Assembly (NCBI GenBank): GCA_020055645.1 | Contig: CM034546.1 | Coordinates: 11,966,001 to 12,030,000, forward strand | Source of the DNA: Tomocerus qinae | Taxonomy: Eukaryota; Arthropoda; Collembola; Entomobryomorpha; Tomoceridae | Length of the DNA: 64,000 nucleotides | Direction: 5' to 3' | Part shown: positions 13,106-25,382 of the stretch, in pieces | Numbering within the stretch: position 1 is the stretch's first letter | Layout of the letters: each line of letters begins with the position of its first letter | Program-made: the position numbers and the translations under genes | Notes under the pieces: model-generated | Seen by the model: the letters and a program-made list of their open reading frames with translations, nothing else | What the model was told of the DNA's origin: nothing | Databases searched by the model: none

Positions 13106-14295
13106 CTACGCTGACTATGATCTAGTTTTTTCACCCGTCCGTGCGTCAAACTGCCGTTTGTATTGATTACCCAACATTGAAAACACAACTCAAAGGCAAT
13201 GATGTTACTGGGTGCGGACTCTCTCCTTCACTTGTACTTTTCTGGTCTATGCTACCACTACAATCAACCTAACTACTTACTTTGCATGAATATTGTATAC
13301 CGACGTATTAACTTAACTATTGCACTTAAAATAATTTTTGATGGACAAACATATATAAGGTCTGGAAAGTAGAATGTGTGTTGAAGTTTTGCATGACTTA
13401 AGATGGGTGTGCTACTTAATGGGACTATGAATGGCTCTTATCATTTATACATTTTATTTATTTAGATAAGAAAAAGATTACTTCAAAAGAAGGCAGTTGT
13501 GCTGCTTCTGCACACTTGCATTTGAGTATTGCATCATAAATTAATGTTTTTTATATGTTAAATTCAAAGTTACATGTGCATAAATTAACTAATAATTGCT
13601 AGTGGTATAATATCTTACAACCTCATCAATTGTCGCATCGTAACTGTTAAAATCACTTATATTATACACGTTATTTCCTGATTCCTTTGTTTGTTCAGCT
13701 AGTAAGCAAGTAAATATCTCTCTTTACTCAGGGATATTTAACCATTAAGCACTGCTTGGTTGGAAAATGATCTTTCACTATATCTAGAGCATTTATTTTT
13801 CTTAACTATATACGTATATGTTTTTTTTCTCGTGGTCCTAGTACTTACATCTTCTATTACTAAATAATCTTTAAATTAGGGCGGACATTTATTATAATGC
13901 ATTATGCTATATTTTAGTTTCAATATTTCGTATTTATACAAAAAATTTGGGAAAAGCCATTTTACGTCTTCAGATATTTGTCTTTTTACACTGTCATACT
14001 TTTCTATTACCTAATTCAAGTCATCCAGCATTTCGAATAACATTTTCTATAACTTTAGTATTATACTTGTAAGTACATCCCCAGATAGCATATTATTATA
14101 AATATCTTATAATAGACAAAACATAGGTAATCCTTATAAGTTTGCGATTATCTTTCGAGAATAAATTCTGCACAGGATACAGTGACCATATTATGTAATT
14201 ACATGATCTTACATATGTTTTGCTTGCTACATTTACATTTTTTGTTTTGTGTTCGAAATAACACCAATGTTGCATCAAACAAAAAGTTCATTAAT
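13106..14295. other. Intergenic, nothing recognised
   Basis: AT-rich sequence without a supported gene, RNA or clear transposon end. Confidence 0.5.
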
Positions 14296-14385
14296 GCTAT
14301 TTCGTACCCAAAATAAAAAATGCATTAAGGCTATTCAGTACACAAAATAAAAAGTACACTAAGGCTAAATGGTTCCTTAAGGGAC
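14296..14385. repeat. 90-bp dispersed repeat, copy 1
   Basis: Two units of about 34 bp that begin GCTATT and contain CAAAATAAAAA, followed by a shortened third unit ending GGTTCCTTAAGGGAC. The same arrangement (89 bp) occurs at 58606-58694. It has no inverted ends and no open frame. Confidence 0.75.
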
Positions 14386-14409
14386 AAAGATATTATGTCC
14401 AGTCAGTAC

Positions 14410-14660
14410 CACAGAAATCCAGTGGTCCTTTTTTTCTAGACCCGAAAGTCAAAGTTAAACATAGCCGAAAGTTGGGGGACATAATATACAGTTTCCAGTT
14501 TTAAAGGAATAGGATTCCACGTTACATGCGGGTAACCATATACTTTATCTGTTTAATAAATACCGGGCAACAGTTATTAAAAAAATTGAAAATTCGGTTT
14601 TCCATGTCTTTGGCTTTCGGGTCTAGAAAAATAGGACCTTTCACCTACTATTTTTCCGTG
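14410..14660. mobile_element. MITE, 251 bp, target duplication GTCAGTAC
   Basis: Inverted ends CACAGAAA / CACGGAAA lead into a strong inverted block with the core TTTCTAGACCCGAAAG on both arms. The element is flanked by perfect 8-bp direct repeats GTCAGTAC at 14402-14409 and 14661-14668. An 8-bp duplication fits hAT or a related superfamily. Confidence 0.8.
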
Positions 14661-14668
14661 GTCAGTAC

Positions 14669-15692
14669 TTCGGTGACATCTACATCATATATCTGTAGAA
14701 TATTATTATTATATAATATTATAATATCGACATAACCTACCTAAGTAACGCAAACGTTCTTGTTATATTATATGAAATGTGTACTACTCTGCGTTATTTT
14801 GTGAAGATAATTACGCAAATAAAAAGTACGGAGTAAACAATTACGTCATGGCATAATTAGCATGTACCATTGTACCAAGTAGATATATGACAGTTGTCAT
14901 GATTTGTATTTCTGCTGAGTGATACTATAAATGGCTTTGTTATTACACCTAAGCTACAAGTAAATGATACTGAGGGTATACAACGCAACTTTCAAATGCC
15001 TAGTACATTTCATAAGCGTGTAAAATAAAAAAAACTATGAGAAGCCGTCACAGACGCCTGAATAAAGGGTACCTGCTTGTTCACATGTTAGGTAAGAGAA
15101 TAGTAGAATAATATTTAACTAGATCATCAATATGAACTTACCATTGACACTGGATTAATATTAACTTTAAAAATGGGCAGAAATTACAATTAAATTACTA
15201 TTGACTTAGAAAATTGACACAAAGTAAAAGAAGATAAAGTAGCAATATTGTATAAGTTATCTTATAAACTAACGAACCAAGGTGATATACTGTGCTATTC
15301 TATAACAGCGTTTTTTAAGGCAAAGCAAGATTTCTTAACAGTCCATTTTAAGCAGAAGGAAGCCCTCACGTGTTCTTAAAGAGTATAATATTTCTCATCA
15401 ATGATTTCAATAGGTTCTCACTTCCATATGAAAACTGCACACATAGTATACGAAATTGACTTTATTGTTTTGTGTGAATATCCTCCCAATATAAAGTATA
15501 ACTCTATGAAATTCGACTTCTCGGACCTTACAATGACGTCAAATTAATAATAATTAATAATTCAACCACTTAAAGTCTGCGAAGAAAAACTAAACTCATA
15601 ATTAATTAGAAGTTGAAGTTTCTATCTGCCAATAATTTCCTAATTATTTCCTGGTAGCAAATTAATACTGATACGACTGCTTATAGCCTTAG
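14669..15692. other. Intergenic, nothing recognised before the pore-former promoter
   Basis: AT-rich sequence without a supported gene or RNA. A short run of AATTAATAATAATTAATAAT type lies near 15541-15563. Confidence 0.5.
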
Positions 15693-15728
15693 TATAAATA
15701 CTACGCGACGAATCAGAATAGCATCACA
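15693..15728 (+). promoter_or_regulatory. Probable TATA/initiator core promoter
   Basis: TATAAATA at 15693-15700 is followed 20-33 bases later by initiator-like ATCAGA and CATCACA. It lies about 130 bases before the start codon of the pore-forming protein gene, which suits a short 5' leader. Confidence 0.4.
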
Positions 15729-15826
15729 CGTCATAGAGAGTTCAACTTATAACAGATTACTATTGCAACATATTACAAGTTACTTATTACAGAAGACATT
15801 GTATTTTGCAAAACATATTGTGCAAA

Positions 15827-16592
15827 ATGGGAAATTCGAAAAAGAAATTACAGGAGTACGTGTGTGTTTTCATTGTTATTTTGAATATGACCTCACTGAC
15901 GCAGCAATATGGCCCTTTCATTGGGGCTACATTCCATGGTGGTAATACTTTAGAGAACAAACTAAACACCTCATTAGCAGAATCATCACCTACTGCCAGA
16001 AGTTGCCTGATAATAATTCGAAATTATCATAAAAATATCGTCCTGGTTGAACCGAAGTATTTTGTTGAAAGAGGTCATCCTCATTTAACACATGATACTT
16101 ACTCTGTCATTAAACCAGGTGACAAAGAAGAATGGATGTTCCGAAAAGCACACGGAGTAGCCACAGGTTCAATATTACCCCTAAATTCTGTACTATATTT
16201 ATATAAGAGTTACACTTTGATTTTATCAATCAAAATATAATAATACATTCTGATCAGGTTCATACGGCGTTTTGACTTACAAAATTAATCAAAGGAAGTC
16301 AGTTGACGACGAAATCACTGAAAATGATGGAAGCACTCTTGCTATTATGTGGGGTGTTCCTTGGGAATGGAGATGGTACTCCAACTGGCAAGCAGTTGGA
16401 ATTTGGAATAACAATCCTGAACCGAATTATGATTTGTTCCGCCAAATGTATTACGAAGAAGGAAATTTTGTCCGAAAAGAAGCTGGGCAATCTATAGCTT
16501 ATGAAAAAATTATTTATGGAAACATTAAAGTGAAAATCACGACAACAATGGACGACGAAAGTAGGGCAACATTGACTATAAATATTATGTAG
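15827..16592 (+). CDS. Secreted actinoporin-like pore-forming protein
   Basis: Two exons, 15827-16166 and 16258-16592, joined at phase 1 across a 91-nt intron; 675 nt give 224 residues plus a stop. I chose the ATG at 15827 because CAAAATGG suits initiation and it places a basic-then-hydrophobic signal peptide at residues 1-25. The second half matches the actinoporin fold: KPGDKEEWMF and GVATG before the splice site, then VPWEWRWYSNW, which corresponds to the VPFDYNWYSNW block forming the phosphocholine/sphingomyelin pocket (Trp, Tyr and Trp are kept), then a Tyr-Tyr segment and a closing beta strand. Actinoporins are small cytolysins of cnidarians, with relatives in molluscs, fish, mosses and fungi; they are soluble and oligomerise on membranes. 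The RGD motif of sea-anemone members is absent. A poly(A) signal AATAAA is at 16680-16685. A defence, digestive or prey-directed role is inference. Confidence 0.8.
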
Positions 16593-16679
16593 ATAATGCG
16601 TTATTTTTGTGGTTTTTATGAACACATTCATGGAAGAATTCAATTTCAAAATTTATTCTCTCTATCTAAAATGTTTGAT

Positions 16680-16685
16680 AATAAA
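16680..16685 (+). terminator. Poly(A) signal of the pore-former gene
   Basis: AATAAA within ATAATAAAATAAAATG, 88 bases after the stop codon. Confidence 0.6.
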
Positions 16686-16699
16686 ATAAAATGTGTAAA

Positions 16700-18560
16700 A
16701 AATAATCTATAAATCTTGTGCTATTGACTAGTAATAAAATAGAAATCTTTATTCGAAAATTCGGACAGTTTTAGATGTTCTCAAATTCTGGATACATAGA
16801 CAGGTTGTATCAATTATATTTTAGGTATCATTTCCTACTATAGATTTGATGGTAAATTGTTTCTAATGGCTAAATATTACCTCTCTACTCAATTCATTTG
16901 TGGCAAGAAAAGCAATGTATTTACGTTGACAAATATTTGTATATTTTTTGCATTGCGTTCACATGCTTCGATTACAAACTTTGTTTTTTTAGATATTTTT
17001 TAATTACAAATGCATTTGTAAAGTATCACGACTGGAAACATAATACCTACCCATACACTAAATAAGAATCTGTTAGTCATAAGTGAGTCATAATCGAATT
17101 CTCTTTACATATACGCATAGTACTAACCTATTAAAATAGCTTTTGTTTTATCGCACTGTAGTTCAATAAACAACGTGATCGAAGAATAAAGTATAAGCAC
17201 AAAACTTGTAGATAAGCAATTTTTCGTATTAAGAAGTATTACATTGACCGTAATCAGTGCTGCTACGGCGATATAATACCTAATTGCATTTCCATGCAGA
17301 AATTAATTTCTTATTGCAAGTTAATTATTAATAGGCGTAAACCATTAATTAAGCACCACAAAGCAAAATCATATCCACGTTGTAATGATAATACCACACT
17401 TAAGCTAAAAACCTAAATAGTTGGTTTACCAAAGTCAAGCTGTTTCCTATTTTGTAATACTTTGTAAAAGTATTTGTGGTTTTTAGGTCATTGAATAGGA
17501 ATATTTCAAATGTATAAATATTGTAGGAAAAAAACTAGTAAGACCAAGTAATACTGCTAATAGTTAATACAATTTACATGCATGTGCAAATGAAGTGAAT
17601 TTATAAGAAAGGAAATTATATAAATTGTATATACACAATTAAAGTTAAAAATAGGATTTTCTTAATTCTGCTGTATATAAATCTCTTCTGATCTTTGTCA
17701 GGTCAATGTACCTAGAGAAGTACTTTTTGATGAATAGATACATTCGTTATTTTGGTTCTTGTACTGAAATGATACTACAATGGGACTGGGACAATTCATT
17801 TCATAAAAGAGTCTACAATGTGATTTTATATCAACACAAGTAGGTTTGGTATGTCACATTGTAGGCTCCTTGGCAAAATGGCTTCTCTCATTGCAGTGTT
17901 AGTCAACGGATATTATATTTCATGCTGCTATAAGCTTATATCAAAACACTTAGAGACTCGATAAGTTAATAAATTAAAACAAGTTGGGGATCCACGTGAA
18001 CTAAACCAATTTAAGCCTAACTAAAATGTGCTTGTACTGTAAACAACAAGAAGCACTTTATATTAATCTTAATCTCATTTCTATAACTAAAATATTACAT
18101 TCCCGGTTGTTCTGTTTGTTTAACTACAGTATTCAATTTTAATCTTTGAATTATCATAGCTTTTGCCATATAAATTGTATGGCCGCTAGCAAGCACACAT
18201 AATAGGATTGTCATGTACATTATAAATTATTTATGTACAGATTAGATGTACAATAAAATGACTATTAAGCCCATTTCGGTGTAATCAAGCAATAAAAACC
18301 ATCAAATATAAATACAACGACCTTTCCTATATTTTCTTTAGGTATGTTTTGCAAAATGATTTTCAGTTTAAACTTCGACAAGGTTGGCAGACAACATGAT
18401 AGCGTTTATTTGCAGACCATTTTCAAAGATATCTCGTGGTTTGCTATCATTCCAACATCAATCACATGAAATTATTTCAACATTGAAAATAAATCATTTT
18501 CACTGAATTGGATTTTAAATTACTTAGGACATCTCTGAGGCTCTCTCCCATTTTTATGAG
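16700..18560. other. Intergenic, nothing recognised
   Basis: AT-rich sequence with no supported open frame, RNA gene or transposon ends. Confidence 0.5.
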
Positions 18561-18567
18561 ACTATAT

Positions 18568-19080
18568 AAAGGAAGCCTTTGTTGGGTCTAAATCGCATAA
18601 CATTTTAAAACTGTTTGTGATCTTAAACGCAGCATTTACATGTCTTACAGCTTTACAACTGCTACACAATATTCAGCCTATTCAGCCGGAAGATGAAAAT
18701 ACAGACATTTCCTCGCTGTCTTTAGCCTTTTTGATTATGACTATGCACATAGTTGTTGGGGTCTACATGCTCAGCTCTTTAAAGAAAGGCCAGAATGTCC
18801 AATCGCTATTGGATTATCTGTACTTGGAGAACAAAAAGTGTAAGTCTGAAATATTACAAATATGTTGCATAAAGATATTCATAATTTATCTGCCGATATG
18901 AACATAACTATATAATTATATATACAATAATGCTCTTAAAAACTTCATTTTAAACTTAAATTATTTTAAAGATGATGTTGCCGGTTTGGGCTTCAGTGGA
19001 TCTATCCAAATGAAAATGGAAACATTGTTGGCAAAATGTTTTGTTCCATTTCTTAATGTGCTCACCCCACCAGGAGTATC
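18568..19080 (+). pseudogene. Chemoreceptor-like gene fragment
   Basis: Two exon-like blocks. The first ends at 18839 with a canonical GTAAGT donor (phase 1); the second begins at 18972 after TTTTAAAG and continues in frame to about 19080. The translation has a transmembrane stretch around the words MHIVVGVYML and a second hydrophobic part near KCFVPFLNVLTPPG. Alternating hydrophobic segments with an acidic loop resemble the middle of Gr/Or-type receptors. There is no start codon; a stop lies just upstream, and no further exon was found downstream before the oppositely oriented fibrinogen gene. I read it as a broken relic. It is not a copy of the receptors at 6-12 kb. Confidence 0.45.
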
Positions 19081-19400
19081 GTATGTAATAATTATTCTGC
19101 AGAAGAAGTTTTACTTATTTGATACTCTTTCCCTTATCTTGATCTTGTAAATGTAGAAATCCTTCTAGTTGTTATAGATAATTATATTATTTACATTGCA
19201 ATACTTTTATGATATTATAAATTAGTAATATTATATAGATTTTAATTATGTATGATTGAATTGGACACTACACTTACAATGGTACAAATGTAAAGACAAA
19301 CTGTTGTTATTGTAGAAACGTATTATCATGTAATTGAAATGCCCCAAAATTAATAATAACTAATAGTATGTGTGTCTGTGAATATTTGCATCTTTCCACG

Positions 19401-22024
19401 TCAGCAATCTGGACGAATCATCATTTCCGTTCTTTTCAGCTTAAGATAGCTTTTCTGATCACGGATATACCAAGCCATTCCTTCTTGGCTATTTGTTGAA
19501 AGAGTGTTGGGATATTCTGCATTGGGGTAAATTCCATTTAGAAGAACCTAATGTGAAAACATATAAGATATACCATAATATACAAATATACGGTCATTTA
19601 TTTATAAGTATACTTATAAAAGCCTACCCCGCCCTTGCATTAAAATTTTATTTTTTAGATCATTTATTTAGTGCTATGTAATAAAGGTATCATTATATAT
19701 GATATCATTATACTAATAACGATTAACATTAGGTGCAGGAGCAGCTTCATTCAATACTAATAAATTTAAAAAAATATTCCCATAAATGAAGGTTTTTGTA
19801 TTTATCGAAATAAAATAACGAATTAGGTTGCATAGTTGCTATAGTGATACTATTTCTCAAATATCTAGAATATATTATAACCATATAATAATAATATTAC
19901 AATCCCCTCCCCTTCACCACAAAATATAATTTTCATTGTAAAACTGTTATTTCAAAATATTTTCTTTTAAAACAGGAAAAGAAAATGACTTTTACTTAAT
20001 TAGTTCTTACATTGCCACAGTCTCCGAACCAAAAGCCGCCACTAAGATTTCTCGAACAGCTGCCAGATAAATTTTCATCGTTATCAATGTCACTTGTCGA
20101 AAAGCTTTTTCCGTTATGGTCCTCTGTGAAAGAATTTCCATCAAAGGCTGAAATAAATGGAATTATAACTTGTAACTCCATACTTTACTTTAAATCGAAC
20201 TAATTATGAACTTTTTCATGCTTAATATAATTTCGTCACCGTACACGAAAGTAATCGCAAGAAGCCATTCACTGTCAATTTGTACTGATTTTCTTCAGAG
20301 GCTACCCTAAAAGTGGAATAACAAGCGCGATAAGAGCTTCCGTCGAGTGATATTGCTTTAATTAGAAGTCTATGATTGCAATTTTTCGTCAGAGTATGAA
20401 TGGCATCCAAACCTTAAGTAATAATTCATATAATATTAATTTTTTCATAATGGAAAAATGTAGGTATTAGATATACTAAATTTTATCATACTGCATACCA
20501 AGCCAGTAGTCCGAATTCGGGTCACCAAATCCATTTTTGTAGTCCATCCAAGTTTTATTGAATAAATCAGAACGATCAGTATCTGTTAGTTGACTGGGTA
20601 TCCCCCTTCTCTGAAATACCGTCCAGCCTTCACCCAATTCATTTGTATCGCAATATGCAGCAATTGATGTTTGATTCAAATTTTGTTTGTCATCGAATGG
20701 TAAAATGTCGTACACTCCATTTGGTAAGTAATTCATCCACCGAAAAAGAGTGTAGCATGATGTATTTTGTACAGGAGCTAATTGGCCTGAAATTCAAATA
20801 ATTGATCATATTTTTAAAATTGAAAAATTGTCACTTAACTAATGAAGTGTTCCGGATAACTAGAAACTATTAACATTACATATATATGTAGCATCTACAC
20901 AATAATCTAATCACATCTCTGCTTGTTGCTGAACTTGAACTACAAAACTTATGTGACCTGATTTACATAGTTTTATCATGTTGGTATTATTCTAATTTTT
21001 TTAAGTTGCTAACAATTAAGGTCACCACTATGAATGCTCTACTTCGTCAAATTAATCGACGACACAGATAGCATCGCAACTATGTAAGACCATCATAAAG
21101 CAGCTGCAGCTGCTTTATGAGGATGTGATACAATGATACATGTATGTGACATGATTTGTAATTTAAAAAAATAACGTACCAATATTTTTGTGAATTGCAT
21201 TCCGGACCAGAAGCTATGAAACATTACAAATATATATAGCATCACGGGCTTTTCATGTATAAATGTAATTCATTAATTGGTTTTGTCAGGTATATTTTAT
21301 TTTATTATTATTTCATGCATAATAAAGCAAATCAAAATCAAATTTACCTGTAATAACGGAAAATTCGTAGAGGAGTTCTGGTGGTGGATAATGATGGACG
21401 AATCCTTTTCATGCACTTCTTGCTGTTCTTGTAGATAATTTTCAACTGCGTTTGGAATTTCCATGAGAGAGAATATTTCATTTTGCATTAATGTTGTTTG
21501 GACTACATTTTCTTTTGAGGTCAACAAATTTATATCTAGTTTGCCACTTATGTTGTTCAGCTATAATAACCCATCAAAGTCATTGAATATGTCAAAGTTT
21601 GCAGGAACTAAAAATTGTGAAAATGCAAAAGACTTTTCACTTACTAAGGATTTAATTTGCCCAATCTCTCTTTCCATTCTCAGTAACCTTGATTCCACAT
21701 TTTCAATCTTTCTCTCCACTTTTCCAAATTTCGATTCCAAAGTGGCATTAATTTTTTGAAGTATTTCCCGCCGTGACTCGTGTATCAAATGTGGAATGGC
21801 TATGCCGAAACTAAAAGTTAGAATAAACAAAAATCAATTAAAATGAATTTTATTGATACATAGATACATTGTTTATAGATTTTTATGCAGTTATTGATGT
21901 TATGATCTTTTTTACGTCTCCAAATGGTAAACGAGGAATAAAATGAGCTTAATTTTTCACTTTACCTCGATTCGGGCAATTGCAGGCCAACGAATACTAT
22001 GCATACGTACTTAAGTATAAGCAT
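19401..22024 (-). CDS. Secreted coiled-coil protein with fibrinogen C-terminal domain (ficolin/tachylectin type)
   Basis: Minus-strand exons: 22024-21966, 21810-21645, 21560-21348, 20786-20499, 20412-20245, 20147-20011 and 19547-19401. Exon 1 encodes a signal peptide starting MLILKYVCIVFVG. Exon 2 is a long heptad coiled coil (residues about 30-75) suited to trimer formation. Exons 4-7 form a full fibrinogen-related domain: NGVYDILP, YCDTNE-GEGWTVFQRR, WMDYKNGFG, YWLG, the calcium-loop-like DIDNDEN, paired cysteines in GSC and GDC, and the closing MAWYIR and RTEMMIRPD blocks before the TGA at 19401-19403. Such proteins bind acetylated sugars and serve in innate immunity or agglutination. Phases agree at every junction except exon 3 (ends phase 0) to exon 4 (needs phase 1), so a microexon of 3n+1 bases or another splice site is probably missing between 21347 and 20787. 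Confidence 0.85.
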
Positions 22025-22029
22025 TTTCC

Positions 22030-23099
22030 AGAATGGATTCAAAAATCTGCAAGAAAAAGACTAAGGAAAAATTTGCATCTTTAATTGCATAAAATTAATT
22101 AACGTTATATTGTCAAGATTACACGGTTAATTATTATTTCTTAAAAAATATAAAAATTATTTTAAGACACGACTAACCGATTATATTTAGAAGTCACTGT
22201 AAACTGCAGTATAATTTTGTTTATTGAAACTATAAATCTCTGCGAATGCTCATAATTCAGAAAAATGAACTATGAAGACGAATGCTTCATTGATGAATGA
22301 TGACTGCCAGCAAAACTGCGATGAAAGTAAATAAATGTGCCAACGTCAACGACTAGCCGTAGCTATAAGAATACAAATTATAGGGTTTAATAAATTGATA
22401 TAATTTTCCAAGTGATTAAACAAAAGATTAAAAGTCATAACAGGAAGTTCGTACTTACTTTTGTGCATCATTTATACATGGACTGCAAACATTAACAATG
22501 TGCCATATTATGCCATTTAGTTCAATTATTAGCAGGTTATATATAGTAATTCATGTATTACTACTACTACTACCGAGTTCAAAACAATTATACAAGTGCT
22601 TAAACTCCGCTGAAATTATTAGCTAAAGTGAACGTTGAAAATCATGTCGTATTTTTATTTCTGAGATAATAATGCCCAAATTAAAATGATTAATCTTCAA
22701 ATCTAATATAAATTATATAGAGGCAAGTATATTTATTACCAGATGGAAGATGTATGAAGCATATGAACTTTCCTTTCAATAATCTGCTAAGTATGAACTG
22801 GACTTTCGAGTATATTGACCTTGTGATCCAATTACGAATCGTAAATCTTTAAATAGATTAAATAATAAGTATCTATAATATCAGTATCACCCCATCACTC
22901 GCTCTCTCTGGTTTGTCCATATTTTGACTCCACTCCACTGGATAAATCCAGATCAAGCAAGTTTAAAATAAAAAGATAAACATTAATCAGCGGCACACCA
23001 ACGACAATCTTAAAAACAAAATTTGTGTTATTTGGAGCCGTCCCTTTGGCTCCCATTTACACCTCAGGCCCCACTGATCTGTACAAAATCTTTTATAAC
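22030..23099. other. Intergenic, nothing recognised
   Basis: This holds the upstream region of the fibrinogen-domain gene. A CTACTACTACTAC run is near 22560. No gene seen. Confidence 0.5.
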
Positions 23100-23240
23100 C
23101 AGGGCCGCAGCCAGAAAAAAATTTCGGGAGGGGGCCGACAAATAATAATTGAGCGAAAATTTTTTGGGTTTTAAAGCAAAAATTCCTTTCTTTTCTTCGA
23201 TTTCGGGGGGGGGGGGGCGGCCCCCCTCGCTGCGGCCATG
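23100..23240. mobile_element. hAT-like MITE, 141 bp, GC-rich
   Basis: Ends are CAGGGCCGCAGCCAG and, on the other strand, CATGGCCGCAGCGAG, with G/C runs inside. It is flanked by near-perfect 8-bp repeats TTTATAAC (23092-23099) and TTTTTAAC (23241-23248). Confidence 0.75.
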
Positions 23241-24240
23241 TTTTTAACTGGCTGCTATTTATTTGCCCCATTCAAAAGCGTTGACAGGATAACAATTTAA
23301 TAGTAAGATTTTAAGCCAATATTGTTATTTTGTAAAATGTATTATTAACAAAACTGAGTAATTAAAATTCGTTTACCGATTCGGGGCTTGTTTTTTGAGA
23401 TATCAAAAGTATATTGACCAACGAGCCAAAAATAGGAATTTTTTTTCAAAAAAGGTATGTGAAAAATTAATTGCAAAAAGTTACCTCTTTGATTTTTTAA
23501 GTTTCAAAAAGTTGGAATAAAATGAATGAAATGTCTAATTTTGTAGTCCGATTCTTCGAGATAACTTTTATTTTTATTTTAAAATGCTATTTCACACTAA
23601 ATTTTTATATTTGACTAGCTAGGAAGGTAATAAGTTGGTTGCTTGGAGCTATATTTAGCACATTGCGTTTTTGAGTTTTCTTACATATAATATTTCGTTT
23701 TTCTTATATAATTTTCTTATTATTATTTAACCTGTAGTGTGATTATTACAATATCACAACACATTAAATATCACAGCCCTGCTTATAGCAAATAGACAAT
23801 GTCAATACATGAGAAACTACCTTTGCGGCGTTAAGTCACTTTTAGAGTGATTTTTTCAATGACCTTTGACTTTTTGACCTGAATAACTTGACCTTAACTT
23901 AATGTGATGAATAACTTGATATAGCAATGAATTTTTTCTAGATAACAAATATGCCATCCACGTAATGAGTTTTATTAACTGTAAATATTTCTTTTCAAAC
24001 ATTCCTATTTATTTCTTCAAAATATTTCAAATTCAATGCCGAAATTTGAAATCAACTTTTGGGTGAACTTGAGTATGTTGAATTTATGTATTAAATATCT
24101 TCTAATTCTAATACGTCGTCCTCTACAACTGGAAATACTTGAGCTATATACAATTTTAGTCTTTTTGTGACCATCTTTAATTTTTAAAAGACATGTACTT
24201 GCAACATATAATGCCACATCCTTTCTAAGAATAGTGTAAA
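23241..24240. other. Intergenic, nothing recognised
   Basis: AT-rich sequence with no supported gene or transposon ends. Confidence 0.45.
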
Positions 24241-24242
24241 GC

Positions 24243-25200
24243 AGGACCCAAATAAGATGGATTTTCAGTTTTTGTATTTTTGTGAAAATTATGTTTTAGA
24301 TATTTTTTCAAAAATATCTAAAACATGTACTTGTAAAGTTAACTTATGATACCACAATCTTTCTAGGAACAGAGTAATAAATGAGCTAAGTATCAAGTAT
24401 CCACAAACGAAGAAAATGGTAAGAATCTTCATCGAAAGACTTATCGCCACAATCCGAGACTCTTCATACGTCAGTTTTGAATAGGATAGTCGATACTTAA
24501 GTTGATATATGAAATCGTGTTGTTGTCTAAAATATTTCCGGAATCCTCTTTCTTGCATGGCATAAAAATGTGATGCAAATTTTTAACGGTAGCAGTCTAT
24601 GAATTCATAAGAAGTCAAGATTTGTTTCTTTTACTGTCATACAAACTCTATCTGAAGATATTTTAGATGGGATTAAGTGCACGGTGTATTCACTCTCCAT
24701 TTTGACCTTCACGACAAATTAGTTTTAATGAAAATTTGGTCATGCAACAACTTAAATATCATAATAGATTGCCTCAATTTCAAGTCATTAGGTGATACAT
24801 TGGTTTGTCAATTGAATTAGACACTTTTGTTATATCTATCCAGAATTTTATATTTCTCAAAACATTCGAGTCTTTTTTCATCTAAATCTCGCCCTGCCTA
24901 TTTTTGCAGTAGCAACTTGTAATAATTGGTCGATGAGATCTTTGAATTCCAAAATTTGTTCACCGATAATACATATGGAGTCAATGTTAACGATTCACCT
25001 TTATATTTACAGTGCTACGATATGCAACATGATGAAAACAGATAAAAACTCCAATGACTTTTCCAATGACCACGAAATAAAATATTTTGTTTCAGCTTGT
25101 CTGGGCGTAAGTGGTACCATCAACTTCACTATAGGAAATGAACGCCATCTGGAACAAAATATTTCTATTCCCACCACGGAATTAGACTGTTAATAGGTTA
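24243..25200 (-). pseudogene. Ionotropic-receptor-like gene, third copy, truncated and decayed
   Basis: The minus strand here is homologous to the 3' half of the receptor copies at 26984-29476 and 32887-34858. The best part (24558-24289) keeps the words KYFRQQHDFI and TLQVHVLDIFEKI and the last transmembrane segment. Upstream of it, 24960-24840 still matches the FKDL and YKIL region but has several stops. The ligand-binding domain and first transmembrane segments are missing or beyond recognition above about 25000. It is the oldest-looking of the three copies and lies in the same orientation as the 26984-29476 copy. Confidence 0.7.
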
Positions 25201-25364
25201 AGCTGGAAGAATAATGCTATGGGCCTTAAAGCGACAGAGTGCAGCTACATAACGGAATTTTTTGCAAAACTAGAGCTAAGGGAAACCAACTACTTGCTAA
25301 AGCTTGTAGACAAGATTGAAATTGTATATGGTGCACTGTGCACTGCACGGCTAATTGGCCATGG

Positions 25365-25382
25365 TAATAATAATAATAATAA
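25365..25382. repeat. AAT microsatellite
   Basis: Five to six AAT units in a row. Confidence 0.7.

Noticed and set aside
19493-19681. Plus-strand frame that first looked like a downstream exon of the chemoreceptor fragment
   Set aside because: It is the complement of the last exon of the fibrinogen-domain gene, which closes in phase and carries the family's C-terminal motifs.
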